The position numbers and the translations under genes were made by a program. From NCBI GenBank assembly GCA_963695975.1, contig CAVOIB010000002.1, positions 682,001-746,000 on the forward strand: a stretch of DNA of 64,000 nt, given 5' to 3'. This document shows positions 27,791 to 36,739 of the stretch, piece after piece (position 1 is the stretch's first letter; the number at the start of each line of letters is the position of its first letter). The notes beneath the pieces are model-generated. The model did not search any database, was not told where the DNA came from, and saw nothing but the letters and a program-made list of their open reading frames with translations. This DNA is from JBBQVZ01 sp963695975 (lineage in GTDB: Bacteria; Actinomycetota; UBA4738; HRBIN12).

Positions 27791-28185
27791 TCCTAGTTCC
27801 TCATCTCAGCCGCGTCCGGCGGTCGGTCCGGCCACAGGAGGCGGTCCCAAATCGGCGAAATCCGTTCCCAAGAGCTTCAGATTCACCCGTTCGACCTGGT
27901 CACATGGGGTTTTCTGCCAGCCCCACGAGGGCCCGAGCGCGCTGGCCTGCGAGTTTACCGTCCCGAGTGTTCACGTCCGGCGGCGCGACGCCACGTGGTG
28001 CGGCGAGACGGGCCAAACTGCTTACGCTGCGAAACGCCGCACATTGCGACATCATTTCGCGTATCTGGTTCGCTATCCGGAGCGTCCGCCCACGCTGTGT
28101 CGGCGATGATCGTGGCGCCTTCTCTGAGGGCAGTACTAGGTCCTGAAGCCGGCAGTCGAGGCTTCTGTCTTAACCACGAGGTGAG
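27791..28185. other. Gene-free stretch
   Basis: About 400 bp between two gene fragments, with no supportable gene. Several short frames have no ribosome binding site. Confidence 0.5.
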
Positions 28186-28351
28186 CGTCATCGGAGCCCG
28201 CGTCGCCGCGTTGGCGGGTGCTTCCGAAGTTGCTCGTCTCCTCAACCGTGAAGGATCTCGTCGCCGGCTCCGGCCTCACGTTCGAGGACGCCGGCGAGCA
28301 CGAGCTGAAGGGGTACCCGGCCGCTGGCAACTCTACCGGGTGGTTGACTGA
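28186..28351 (+). pseudogene. Cyclase 3' end with two frameshifts (copy G)
   Basis: Sequence reading VIGARVAALAGASE, then in another frame VSSTVKDLVAGSGLTFEDAG and EHELKG, then back to VPGRWQLYRVVD-stop is the C-terminal part of a class III adenylate/guanylate cyclase. It starts inside the catalytic domain and has two shifts, so it cannot be functional. No repeat core follows it. Confidence 0.7.
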
Positions 28352-28617
28352 GTCCTCCTTCCGCGAGAAGTCATCCAAAGCCAGTCGGCCCACGCGAACT
28401 CGATGAACGGGACATCCCAACCCTTCGCCACACGGACCCACACGGGGCGGAGTCAGGCGACGGGCGAGTCTCCCACCGATCCTCGCGCTGGGCATGCCAC
28501 GCGTCCTGATACCACAGGGTCGTGGGTCCCTGGCGATCTCGCTCAGCAAGAGACGAGAGTGAGTTGGGAGTTCCTTAGGGACACCAGACCCTCGTACCCG
28601 AGATGAAGGGGGGCGAC
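28352..28617. other. Spacer upstream of flavodoxin-like gene
   Basis: No gene seen. The last bases hold AAGGGGGG, the ribosome binding site supporting the GTG start at 28618. Confidence 0.4.
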
Positions 28618-29118
28618 GTGAAGATCGAGTATCTGCATGCTTCGAAGTTCGGCAACGGGGTCAAGGTCGCCGAGGAGTTCAAGGAGCAGATGGCGACCAA
28701 GGGCGGAGCGGTCACCGTGCACCATATTCGAGACGCCAAGCCCGATGAGCTGGGCGTCGCTGACCTCTACCTGTTCAGTTCGCCTGGCCGGTATGGCCGC
28801 CCGATCCGCGAGATGCGCCGATACCTGAGGGACGTGACGCTGCCAGACGGCACGAGGTATGGGCTCCTGACGACTGAGATGAGTCCCAAGCCGGACAAGA
28901 AGACGGGGCGCATGCCGACAGAGGCGGAGATCTGTCGGTACCAGCATGTCCGCCCGATCATGAACGAGATGCTTCAAGGCAAGGGTCTCGTCGAGGTGGC
29001 AGAAGAGAAGGTCTACGTGACCGGCATCAAGGGGCCGTTGGAAGACCGATGGCAGGAGAAGGTGGCGACTTTCGCGGCTCTGATCGCGGAGTGTGGGTTG
29101 GCTCCGGCACCTCCATGA
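28618..29118 (+). CDS. Flavodoxin-like protein
   Basis: A 166-residue flavodoxin-fold protein. GTG 28618 lies five bases after AAGGGGGG; an ATG at 28603 is possible. The start KIEYLHASKFGNGVKVAEEF is a flavodoxin first strand and phosphate loop with a non-standard HASKFGNG loop. VADLYLFSSPGRYGRPIREM is the second FMN loop. It may bind FMN and carry electrons or act as a protoporphyrinogen-oxidase-like enzyme. Alone in its transcription unit. Confidence 0.75.
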   Translation: MKIEYLHASKFGNGVKVAEEFKEQMATKGGAVTVHHIRDAKPDELGVADLYLFSSPGRYGRPIREMRRYLRDVTLPDGTRYGLLTTEMSPKPDKKTGRMPTEAEICRYQHVRPIMNEMLQGKGLVEVAEEKVYVTGIKGPLEDRWQEKVATFAALIAECGLAPAPP

Positions 29119-29282
29119 GGTTCCTTGATGGCGCTGGGTGCTGATGGCGCTTGGTGCTAGCCGCTTCGGCTCCCGAGCGACGTGGGCTCCTGGTTGGCGA
29201 GCGGCACCACTACCTCTTCGTGGGTATCGAGCGGGAACCGCCGTCGGTCGATATCCGGATGCAGAGGCCGAAGGATCTGATC

Positions 29283-29432
29283 ATGAAGCTGTGGGTCTTC
29301 ATCTATTGCCCGCGATGCGGGTACGCGGGGTGTGCGGCTCCGGTTAACGAATCTCCCTGTCCACGGTGCGGGCACTTCGAAGAGCCGCCCGAGCCGCCTC
29401 GGGGCAACAGCTCAGCCGAGCCTGAGTCCTGA
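29283..29432 (+). CDS. Small zinc-ribbon protein
   Basis: A 49-residue protein: MKLWVFIYCPRCGYAG then SPCPRCGHFEEPPEPP. The two CPRC pairs would hold one zinc. ATG 29283 has AAGGA nine bases upstream. A longer upstream frame is open but lacks family-like sequence. Function unknown. Confidence 0.5.
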   Translation: MKLWVFIYCPRCGYAGCAAPVNESPCPRCGHFEEPPEPPRGNSSAEPES

Positions 29433-29730
29433 ATCACCACGCCAGCCGCCGGACCAGCTAACGGCCGGCGCCCAGGGCCTTCTTCGTTAGCGGTATCTTC
29501 TGCCCCCGGCACGCGCAGACGCTCCTGGGGCGGACGGTTCAAGAAAGCACGACCACTCCCGGCGGGTACGTTCGACGACCCGATCTCATGAAGCACGTGA
29601 CGCGGGCCCAGACGCCAGGCGCCCGCCCCCCACATCTGGACGAACCGTCCCGAATGATCCGGTCCTATCGACCCGTGCCCGGTATGTGATCACGAAGGAT
29701 GCTCCCTCTTGCGAGGTGAAAGGCACGCGG

Positions 29731-31212
29731 ATGAGAGCGACCCGTCTCTGCGTTGCGGCGCTCTTGGTCACGTTGTCTGCGTGCAGCGGAGGCTCGGGAA
29801 CGGGGCGGACCGCGATACGGGCGAGCTCGACCACTCCGCGGAGCTTCACCCTCGACGACCAGCCGATGCGTCCCTGCGGAGCCGACGCAGCGGTTTGCGG
29901 TCACCTTTCCGTGCCGGAGGACCGGAGTGACCCGGCCGGGCGACAGATCGACTTATACGTCAAGCTCGTGCCCGCGGTGGCATCTGATCCTCAGCCCGAT
30001 CCCGTCTTCTTCCTGGCCGGCGGGCCGGGAGGCGCGGCGACCCAGAGCTGGTTGAGCGCGCCGGGCCTGTTCCCGATCGTCCACTGGGACCGGGACATCG
30101 TGCTCGTGGATCAGCGAGGCACTGGTGACTCGAACCTCTTGCTGTGGCCGGAGCCTCCCGATCTCTCCGGACTCTCGCGGCACGAGATGTCGGTGACGCT
30201 CGCCGCGTGGCTGAAGAAGGCGCTGGCGGGACTCGACGCCGACCCCCGCTTCTACGCGAGTCGCCAAGCCGCCGACGACCTCGACGATGTTCGGGCCGCG
30301 CTGGGATACGACCGGATCGACATCTACGGCGCGTCATACGGAGCGACGCTTGCCCAGTATTACCTGCGACAGCACGAGTCTCACGTCCGTTCCGTCGTGC
30401 TCGATGGCGGAACCCTGCTCGACGTACCGATCTTCGAGCGTCTGCCACGGAGCAGCCAAGAGGCCCTCGACTCGGTGCTCGAACGCTGTGTGGCCGACAC
30501 CGCCTGCCACGCGACATTCCCCGACCCGGCCGGCGACCTCGAAACCGCGATGGCCAGGTTGGCAACACATCCGGTCCGCACCGACCTCTTCGACCAGTGG
30601 ACCGAGGAGCCGATCGTGGTGGACGCCGCAGCTCTCGCGGCGCAGATCCACTACCTGCTCGTGATCAGCGACAGCGCCGAGGTGCCCCTCGTCCTGCACC
30701 AGGCGGCGACCGGACGTATCGAGCCGATCGCCCAGCGGATCCGGGACGCCAGTGAAGATCCGAGCACGTCGTCGAAGGCGACGGTGATGTATTGGTCGAT
30801 CGTGTGCGCCGAGGGATGGGCCAGGTTCGATCCTGGGAGGACCGCGGGCCTGGGAGCCGGTTCCTATCTGCTGAGTGACGAGCTCGACGCGGCTCGAACA
30901 GAGGGTCTCGCGTGCAGGTTGATGCCGGAGGCGTCGATGCAGCCCGGGGACGCCGAACCGGTCCGATCCGACGTACCGGTCCTGCTGCTGAACGGGGTGG
31001 AGGACCCGCAGGATCCACCCTCCAACGTGGCCGACGCAGAAGCCGAACTTCCCAGCAGTCTTTCGATCGCCGTCCCCGCCCTCGGGCACACGGTGGGGCA
31101 CATCGGATGCCTCCCATCGATCGTATCGGCGTTCTTCGAAACGGGATCGGTCGTCGGCCTGGACACGAGTTGCGTCGATCGGATGACACCGACTCCGTTC
31201 GCGATCCCCTGA
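29731..31212 (+). CDS. Lipoprotein alpha/beta hydrolase (tripeptidyl/proline aminopeptidase-like)
   Basis: A 493-residue secreted hydrolase. The ATG at 29731 opens a lipoprotein signal ending LSAC (lipid Cys18). Seen: oxyanion motif FFLAGGPGGAA near 94-104, the VDQRGTG turn, the nucleophile Ser202 in YGASYGA, an acid candidate in LLLNGVEDPQDP and the catalytic His in PALGHTVGH. The C-terminal part corresponds to the TAP-like cap found in Streptomyces SlpD/E-type exported peptidases. It probably removes peptides or acyl groups at the cell surface. Confidence 0.88.
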   Translation: MRATRLCVAALLVTLSACSGGSGTGRTAIRASSTTPRSFTLDDQPMRPCGADAAVCGHLSVPEDRSDPAGRQIDLYVKLVPAVASDPQPDPVFFLAGGPGGAATQSWLSAPGLFPIVHWDRDIVLVDQRGTGDSNLLLWPEPPDLSGLSRHEMSVTLAAWLKKALAGLDADPRFYASRQAADDLDDVRAALGYDRIDIYGASYGATLAQYYLRQHESHVRSVVLDGGTLLDVPIFERLPRSSQEALDSVLERCVADTACHATFPDPAGDLETAMARLATHPVRTDLFDQWTEEPIVVDAAALAAQIHYLLVISDSAEVPLVLHQAATGRIEPIAQRIRDASEDPSTSSKATVMYWSIVCAEGWARFDPGRTAGLGAGSYLLSDELDAARTEGLACRLMPEASMQPGDAEPVRSDVPVLLLNGVEDPQDPPSNVADAEAELPSSLSIAVPALGHTVGHIGCLPSIVSAFFETGSVVGLDTSCVDRMTPTPFAIP

Positions 31213-31416
31213 GGACGAGACTCCTCAGATCCCGAGCGCGATCGCTGATAACACACGGCGGAAACAGTCGTGGCCCTCGAGTGACCCCATCTCCTTCGTG
31301 CACTGCTTCGCGGCGCTCAAGGACTTTTCGGAGGAGCGTGATTCACGCTCATCACTTGGAGCGTTCGATGCTACTGCCCCGTCGGCATATGCTTGGTTGG
31401 ACGGATCGGGAGACTA

Positions 31417-31923
31417 TTGGCTACAGAGGACGTGGAAGCCGCGAAGAGGGACTTCGATCCCACCGGGATCTCGGCTGCCGAAGACACCGGCTGGAGGGAC
31501 CTGCACGCGCTGATCGACGCGTTGACTCCCGAGCAAGCCGAGCGACCCGGTTATTACCCCGAGGGCTGGTCCGCGAAGGATCTGCTCGCCCACATCGGCG
31601 CGTGGCTCGCCGAGGCGGGCATGATGCTCGAGCGAATCGCAGTAGGGACCTACCGGCCCGAGGAGGTCGACGTCAACGAGATGAACCGGCTGTCCCTTGA
31701 GGCGATGCGGGATGTCCCGTTCCCGACCGTGAAGGCGCAGGCGTCGGCAGCGCGGACCCGGATGCGCAGAGCGTGGCTCGCGCTCCTCGAGCCCTCCCCC
31801 GAGGCGGCCTTCTGGATCCAGAAATCCGGGCCCGAGCACTACGGACAACACCTGCCGCGACTCCGTGAGTGGGTCCGAGAGGTTGATCGCGGGCCGTCGC
31901 CCCTCGGGCAGCCCCCGGACTAA
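31417..31923 (+). CDS. DinB/maleylpyruvate-isomerase-like protein
   Basis: A protein of about 168 residues with the DinB-like four-helix bundle: GWRDLHALIDALTPEQAERP, the YPEGWSAKDLLAHIGAWLAE motif with the typical metal-binding His, and a late HYGQHLPRLREW. Relatives are mycothiol-dependent enzymes. No ATG fits; TTG 31417 is preceded by GGGAG, and GTG 31432 is the alternative. Partner genes are not adjacent. Confidence 0.75.
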   Translation: MATEDVEAAKRDFDPTGISAAEDTGWRDLHALIDALTPEQAERPGYYPEGWSAKDLLAHIGAWLAEAGMMLERIAVGTYRPEEVDVNEMNRLSLEAMRDVPFPTVKAQASAARTRMRRAWLALLEPSPEAAFWIQKSGPEHYGQHLPRLREWVREVDRGPSPLGQPPD

Positions 31924-32194
31924 GCCAGCTCCTACATCGGCGGCGGGTGCCTACGCATCGGGCGATCCCACCCGGATGAGGTCTGGATGATGACGAGGGT
32001 CGCGTGTCGTGGATCAGTAGGTACGGCCTCGAGAAATGCGGGCCGTTCCTACGGTTGCAGCGTTCCCGATTGAAGGGCCTTGTCGGACGGCGCGTTCGGG
32101 GTCGCGTCGGGCACCAGGACGACGCTAAGTGCCGGGTGCTGACAATGTCGGCCGGAGGCCGCCGGGCGACCCTTGCCCGGCGGCCCGGGGTCGC

Positions 32195-32245
32195 CTAGCA
32201 ACAGCCGGATGGGCAGCAGTCCTCCGGGCAACAAGGATCCTTCAC
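32195..32245 (-). CDS. 16-residue cysteine-rich peptide MKDPCCPEDCCPSGCC
   Basis: A tiny gene read as GTG AAG GAT CCT TGT TGC and so on to TAG. It encodes three Cys-Cys pairs spaced by three residues in a 16-residue peptide. A perfect AAGGAGGT (32252-32259) sits six bases before GTG, which is far better than most starts in this window. It is transcribed divergently from the ArsR-type regulator across a dyad-rich promoter. Six thiols in 16 residues suggest binding of a soft metal or metalloid such as As(III). No known family recognised; whether it is translated is untested. Confidence 0.6.
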   Translation of the reverse strand: MKDPCCPEDCCPSGCC

Positions 32246-32251
32246 TTGGGC

Positions 32252-32259
32252 ACCTCCTT
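32252..32259 (-). promoter_or_regulatory. Perfect Shine-Dalgarno of the Cys-rich peptide
   Basis: AAGGAGGT on the minus strand, six bases before GTG 32245. This is the main reason for calling the short frame a gene. Confidence 0.7.
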
Positions 32260-32286
32260 CCGCGGTGGCTACGCATCGATGAACGT

Positions 32287-32326
32287 CGATACGTTGACAG
32301 AAACATCGACCGCCGTCAATATGTCG
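32287..32326. promoter_or_regulatory. ArsR-type promoter/operator region
   Basis: TTGACA (32294-32299) and CAATAT (32317-32322) are 17 bp apart and would start transcription at about 32329, on the GTG of the regulator, giving a leaderless mRNA. The boxes lie inside a 40-bp imperfect dyad (CGATACGTTGAC and GTCAATATGTCG, nine of twelve paired) with a nested GTCGAT/ATCGAC. A metalloregulator bound here would block the promoter and probably the divergent one too. Confidence 0.55.
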
Positions 32327-32328
32327 AA

Positions 32329-32691
32329 GTGAGGCTCATTCAGACGATCGATGCCGCGTGTTGCCCACAGCTCCTCGCCGAGCCCCTCGGCGAACGTGAT
32401 GCCGAGCGGCTGGCGGCTGCCCTGCGGGTGCTGGCAGATCCCGCGCGACTTCGGTTGCTGAGCATCCTGGGTGCCCACCCGAACGGCGAAGCGTGCGTCT
32501 GCGATCTCACGGCGCCGATCGGACTCTCACAACCGACCGTGAGTCACCACCTCAAGGTCCTCGCCGACGCCGGCTTGGTCGGGCGCGAGAAGCGCGGACG
32601 GTGGGCGTACTTCTGGGTCCTCTCGGAGCCGCTGGAGCTTCTGCGAGGGGCGCTCGCCGCCCCCGTCGGGAGCGGCAGGCCCGTCGTATGA
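32329..32691 (+). CDS. arsR: ArsR/SmtB-family metalloregulator
   Basis: A 120-residue winged-helix repressor. GTG 32329 coincides with the predicted transcription start. Residues 54-60 carry EACVCDL, the alpha-3 CxC As(III)-binding motif of ArsR proteins (Cys56, Cys58), and Cys11-Cys12 near the N-terminus could add ligands. The DNA-reading helix is LSQPTVSHHLKVLADAGLV. It likely represses its own operon and releases DNA on binding arsenite or antimonite. The MFS gene begins 22 bp later. Confidence 0.9.
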   Translation: MRLIQTIDAACCPQLLAEPLGERDAERLAAALRVLADPARLRLLSILGAHPNGEACVCDLTAPIGLSQPTVSHHLKVLADAGLVGREKRGRWAYFWVLSEPLELLRGALAAPVGSGRPVV

Positions 32692-32713
32692 CCGACGATC
32701 TCACCCGCTGGTC

Positions 32714-33868
32714 GTGACGATCTCCGCGCAGAGGCTTCCGATCCGACGTGAGGGTTCGACGTTCGCTTACGTCGTGCTCCTCGCGGTGGGAGCAGTGGAC
32801 GCTGCCGGTTACAGCATCATCGCACCCGTTACTCCCGCCATCGCTCGATCGACCGGAGCGGGGCCGGGTCTGATCGGCGTGGTGGTCGCGAGCTTCGCGT
32901 TGGGGAGCGTGGTCGCGTCGCTACTCGCAGCGGTCGGGGTCAAGCGAGGCCGAACCACGCGAGTGTTGATGATCTCGCTCACGATGGCTGCTCTCGGTTC
33001 GTTGGGCTTCGTGTTCGGCGACGGACTCGTCGTGTACTTCGTGTCGCGATTCCTGATGGGAATGGGCGCCGGAGGGGTCTGGATGGGCATCACGTTCAAC
33101 ATCCTCGAACGCTATCCGGGGCAGGAGTACCTATGCATGAGCCGGGTCTTCGCCGCCTACGCTGTTGGAGGGCTCTTAGGACCCGTGCTCGGATCGCTCG
33201 GAGGTATCGAGCTTCCGTTCGTCGCCTACTTCGTCCTCGTGCTGGTGGCCGGTGTGCTCGTCGCCGTCATGGGCGAGAGCAACTCCACCCGCTCGTTCGA
33301 TACCGATCGTTCCGCGCTGCGCCTTCCCGCGTTCTGGTTGGCATCGGTCGGTCTCCTGTTCGCGGTTGTCGGCCTCGGGATGGTGGACGGGGTCCTGCCC
33401 CTTCATTTCAGCTCGCGGCTCTCGCAATCAGGGATCGGCGCGTTCTACGCCGCGATGTCCGTCGTCGTGGCCATGGCCTCTGCTCTCGCCGCGCGGTTCC
33501 GCCCTCGATATGCCCTTGTGGCTGCGGTCGGACTGATCATCTTCGGCATCACGGTGGCTGGGGCTACTCGCGAAGTCCCGGGATGGGTCGTGGCGCTGGG
33601 CGTGACCGGTGCGGGCATCGGTCTCGCCAACACCGGGTCCATCGGGGTCCTCCTCGAAGGAGTGCCGACCGAACGGATCGTTACGGCGATGGTCGTCTGG
33701 TCTCAGATCGGGATCGTCGGGTATTTCATCGGGCCGCTTGCTGGCGGATTCATCGCACAGACATCCGGCTACCAAGCGATCGGTCTCGTGCCCTTGCTTG
33801 CAGCCGTCCCCGTCCTGATCCTGACGATCCGGATGCCGCGTACAGCGCCATCGGGTACGACGCGGTGA
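32714..33868 (+). CDS. MFS transporter
   Basis: A 384-residue major facilitator with 12 predicted membrane segments. Seen: the loop 2-3 motif GVKRGRTTRVLM after helix 2 and the helix 5 region YAVGGLLGPVLGSLGG typical of drug/proton antiporters. It starts at GTG 32714 without a clear ribosome binding site, probably coupled to the regulator. Between ArsR and ArsC it most likely exports a toxic compound, possibly an arsenical. I see no GAPDH gene of the ArsJ system. Confidence 0.82.
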   Translation: MTISAQRLPIRREGSTFAYVVLLAVGAVDAAGYSIIAPVTPAIARSTGAGPGLIGVVVASFALGSVVASLLAAVGVKRGRTTRVLMISLTMAALGSLGFVFGDGLVVYFVSRFLMGMGAGGVWMGITFNILERYPGQEYLCMSRVFAAYAVGGLLGPVLGSLGGIELPFVAYFVLVLVAGVLVAVMGESNSTRSFDTDRSALRLPAFWLASVGLLFAVVGLGMVDGVLPLHFSSRLSQSGIGAFYAAMSVVVAMASALAARFRPRYALVAAVGLIIFGITVAGATREVPGWVVALGVTGAGIGLANTGSIGVLLEGVPTERIVTAMVVWSQIGIVGYFIGPLAGGFIAQTSGYQAIGLVPLLAAVPVLILTIRMPRTAPSGTTR

Positions 33869-33950
33869 CAACCCCGCACGGTCTCCTGTTGTTCATCTGC
33901 CCGTCACCCGACGGGACTAGGTTGCGGTCGATTCCGAAAAGAGGTGCGGC

Positions 33951-34559
33951 ATGGACCTGACGAGGGCGCAGGGTCGTCTGGTTGAGGAGTTCGCGGGCAT
34001 CTTCTCGCCGGAAACGGTCGCAGAATGTTTGGAAGACTCACGAGCACGCCTGAGCATGAACGGGCGGATCGCGTACCACATCCCCGTCTTGTCCGAACGT
34101 CTCGCCAGGGAACGGCTCCGAGCCGTCGCTCAGACGGAAGGGAGCATCGTGAAAGAGGTTCCGGAAGTGCTTTTCGTCTGCGTTCACAACGCGGGGCGCT
34201 CGCAGATGGCGGCGACGCTCCTGGATCATTTCGCGGAGGGACGCGTCCATGTGCGTTCTGCAGGGAGCACGCCTGCGGACGAAATCAACCTCGCGGTCGT
34301 TTCGGTGATGAAGGAGGTCGGGCTCGACCTCTCGAAGGAGTTCCCGAAGCCGCTGACGACCGATGTCGTTCAAGCGGCAGATGTCGTCGTGACCATGGGG
34401 TGTGGCGACGCGTGCCCGATCTTCCCGGGGAAGCGATACCTCGATTGGGAGCTGCCCGACCCGCAGGGGAAGTCGATCCAGGAGGTACGCGCCATCCGTG
34501 ACGAGATCGACGGGCATGTGCGCGGGTTGCTGGCGGAACTGGTCGGAGCCGACGCCTGA
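33951..34559 (+). CDS. arsC: Arsenate reductase (LMW-phosphatase type) with N-terminal helical domain
   Basis: A 202-residue protein. Residues 1-65 form a three-helix domain (EEFAGIFSPETVAECLEDSR then HIPVLSERLARERL) as found fused to some actinobacterial ArsC proteins. Residues 72-200 are a thioredoxin- or mycothiol-coupled arsenate reductase: the P-loop CVHNAGR (Cys77 nucleophile, Arg83), resolving-Cys candidates in MGCGDACP (Cys151, Cys155) and the general-acid Asp in WELPDP. It reduces As(V) to As(III) for export. ATG 33951 has GAGG upstream. Confidence 0.9.
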   Translation: MDLTRAQGRLVEEFAGIFSPETVAECLEDSRARLSMNGRIAYHIPVLSERLARERLRAVAQTEGSIVKEVPEVLFVCVHNAGRSQMAATLLDHFAEGRVHVRSAGSTPADEINLAVVSVMKEVGLDLSKEFPKPLTTDVVQAADVVVTMGCGDACPIFPGKRYLDWELPDPQGKSIQEVRAIRDEIDGHVRGLLAELVGADA

Positions 34560-35389
34560 GCAGCTTCGCGAGCACGGGGCTCGCGCGGCGCGTTGCCGCT
34601 GAGTTCATCGGGACGGCGTTCCTCCTGGCCGCCATCATCGGCTCCGGGATCGCAGCCTCACGTCTCAGCCCCAACGACACAGGACTCCAGTTGTTCGAGA
34701 ACGCCGTCGCGACCGCCGCCGCGCTCGTCGCGATCATCCTGGCCGTAGGTCCCGTGTCAGGTGCTCACCTCAACCCGGTGATCACACTGACCGATTGGAT
34801 CCTCGGCGGGGTCCGTCACCTCGAAGCGTTCGCCTACATCGGGGCGCAAGTGCTCGGTGCGGTGGTTGGTGCGATCGTCGCGAACCTGATGTTCGCATTG
34901 CCTGCGGTCCAGGTGTCACAGAAGCAGCGGAATGGACCCGGATTGGCGCTGGGAGAGGTAGTGGCGACACTCGGGCTCGTTCTCGTCGTCTTCGCCCTCG
35001 TAAGGTCGCGAAGGCCGAACATCGTGCCGTTCGCGGTGGGCGCATACATCGGGAGCGCCTACTTCTTCACCTCCTCCACGAGTTTCGCGAACCCCGCAGT
35101 GACGCTCGCCCGAACGCTATCCAACACGTTCGCCGGGATCGCGCCCTCGTCCGTCCCGCCCTTCATCGTGGCGCAGTTCCTCGGAGGCCTCCTGGGGCTC
35201 GGCGCCGTTCGCCTCCTGTACCCAGATGTGGGCGATTCGGCGGCGGACGTCCTCCTCACCCACGCCGACGACGATCCCCCGACCGGCGCGATCAGCAAGA
35301 CAGCCGATAACGCTGAAGCCGACGCCTCGGGTCCTGTAACCGGGAGTCCTTTCGCCTCTTCCCGCAACCCCGGCGAAGTCGAACGGTAA
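34556..35389 (+). CDS. Aquaporin-family channel, apparent CTG start
   Basis: A 277-residue MIP channel with NPA-type half-helices HLNPV (Asn73) and FANPAV (Asn179) and six membrane segments. The first helix (RRVAAEFIGTAFLLAAIIGS) is coded upstream of the first ATG/GTG/TTG in frame (TTG 34691), so that start would truncate it. The only candidate is CTG 34556, overlapping the arsC stop as CTGA. The first NPA is NPV. A 55-residue hydrophilic tail is unusual. Next to ArsC it probably conducts As(III) outward, like AqpS. Confidence 0.82.
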   Translation: MSSFASTGLARRVAAEFIGTAFLLAAIIGSGIAASRLSPNDTGLQLFENAVATAAALVAIILAVGPVSGAHLNPVITLTDWILGGVRHLEAFAYIGAQVLGAVVGAIVANLMFALPAVQVSQKQRNGPGLALGEVVATLGLVLVVFALVRSRRPNIVPFAVGAYIGSAYFFTSSTSFANPAVTLARTLSNTFAGIAPSSVPPFIVAQFLGGLLGLGAVRLLYPDVGDSAADVLLTHADDDPPTGAISKTADNAEADASGPVTGSPFASSRNPGEVER

Positions 35390-35453
35390 GGGTGGAGGCC
35401 GCTGGGCGTCCTTGAACGATATGGGCGACCGAGCGGCCGGGAGGGAGGTAGCC

Positions 35454-35867
35454 ATGCGCCTCACATGGAGAGACGGTCTCGCAACCGTGTTCGTCGGCGT
35501 CGCTGCGCTGGCGTATTTCTTGTGGCTCGCTGGGATCGGGGTGCTCGGACTCGGGGTTCGTGGTCTCGGCGGCGTGGTGCTCGGACTCGGGGTGGCTGCA
35601 TCGGTCACCGCGGTCGTCTACGGGGTCGGCGCTGGGCTCCTCCAGGCTTCCAAGGTCTACCTCGGGATCGCATCGCTGATCGGGCTCGTTGCTCTCATCG
35701 CAGGTGTCATCACACTCGTATCGGCCAATGAGCCGATGCTCGCTGCACTCGTGATCGCGACGCTCGTGCTTTGGGTGATGGCGACGGTTCGACACGCGAT
35801 CATCGCGGGCGCGGATCCAGTAGATGACGAGGCCACGGTCCACCAGCGCTTCGCGGACGCGGCGTAG
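35454..35867 (+). CDS. Small integral membrane protein
   Basis: A 137-residue protein with four predicted helices separated by short Gly-rich loops. ATG 35454 follows GGGAGGGAGGTAGCC. No family recognised with confidence. It follows the arsenic cluster by 64 bp on the same strand, but membership of that operon is not established. Confidence 0.65.
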   Translation: MRLTWRDGLATVFVGVAALAYFLWLAGIGVLGLGVRGLGGVVLGLGVAASVTAVVYGVGAGLLQASKVYLGIASLIGLVALIAGVITLVSANEPMLAALVIATLVLWVMATVRHAIIAGADPVDDEATVHQRFADAA

Positions 35868-36060
35868 GCCGGGTAAGTCAAGGTTCGTCCCGCCCGGGAG
35901 GAAAAGCCCATGGTGGAGACGATCGAGTTGCGTGACTACGAACAGGCGGAGACGAACCTCGCGCTCTCCGTTTCCAAGCACGGAAACCCAGTTCGGGACA
36001 CAGAAGCCTCTGTGACCAGCGCTCAGTTCTTGCCGCCGCTGGACGGGCGCGTTGACATCG

Positions 36061-36495
36061 TTACATCGCGGGCATGAAGCCGAGCTGCATCATCAGTCCT
36101 GCGATGTCGGGGTAGGAGTTGAACTCGACGACCTTCCCGTTCCGCACCCGCGCGAAGTACGTCCCCCGGCCCACGACCATCTTTCCGGTGGGAGGGATCT
36201 CGTTGCCGCCCATCACCATCGGGCCGGTGTTTGTGCCCGTGAACTCGACCTCAGCGGCGACGGCATCGTCGGACACCACGCGGTTCGTCTGCTTGATCGA
36301 CATGTCCGGGAAGGCAGTGAACCATCCCTGCGCGTACGCGCGGGCCGCGTCCTTGTCCCGGATCGGCTGAGGTATCGCGACGTCGTTCACCACGAACTCG
36401 TCCGCGAAGATGCTCACGAACGCATCCGGGTCGTGCCTTTCCCAAGCGGCCATGCCATCGTCGTCGATCCGTTCGATGTCTTCTCGCGACATCAT
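36061..36495 (-). CDS. SnoaL-like (NTF2-fold) polyketide-cyclase family protein
   Basis: A 144-residue protein starting at ATG 36495 behind AGGAGGAGG. The pattern DDDGMAAWERHDPDAFVSIF, FVVNDVAIPQPIRDKDAARA, MSIKQTNRVVSDDAVAAEVE and a closing GKVVEFNSYPD is typical of ester-cyclase-like SnoaL proteins. Substrate unknown. It is alone on this strand. Confidence 0.85.
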   Translation of the reverse strand: MMSREDIERIDDDGMAAWERHDPDAFVSIFADEFVVNDVAIPQPIRDKDAARAYAQGWFTAFPDMSIKQTNRVVSDDAVAAEVEFTGTNTGPMVMGGNEIPPTGKMVVGRGTYFARVRNGKVVEFNSYPDIAGLMMQLGFMPAM

Positions 36496-36739
36496 GGGTC
36501 CTCCTCCTGATCGTCTGGATGACGCCCTGCACGCTACTCCCATCGTGCAGTTCGTCAAATCGGAGGGGCATCAGGATCAGGGCCGTCCCTTCGGCGTCGA
36601 TCGCCGCGAGAAACTCAAGCCGATGACCAGCGCGTTCGGCTCGCCATTACTGGTGGAGTGGGCCCTAGAATCAGGAGCTTCAGCTTCACGAGCAGGGCCG
36701 ATCGACGGTACCGTGGCCGCGGGGAAGGAGGAGGGCCGT

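Noticed and set aside
34691..35389. Aquaporin starting at TTG 34691
   Set aside because: This start removes the first conserved membrane helix, which is clearly encoded upstream in the same frame.
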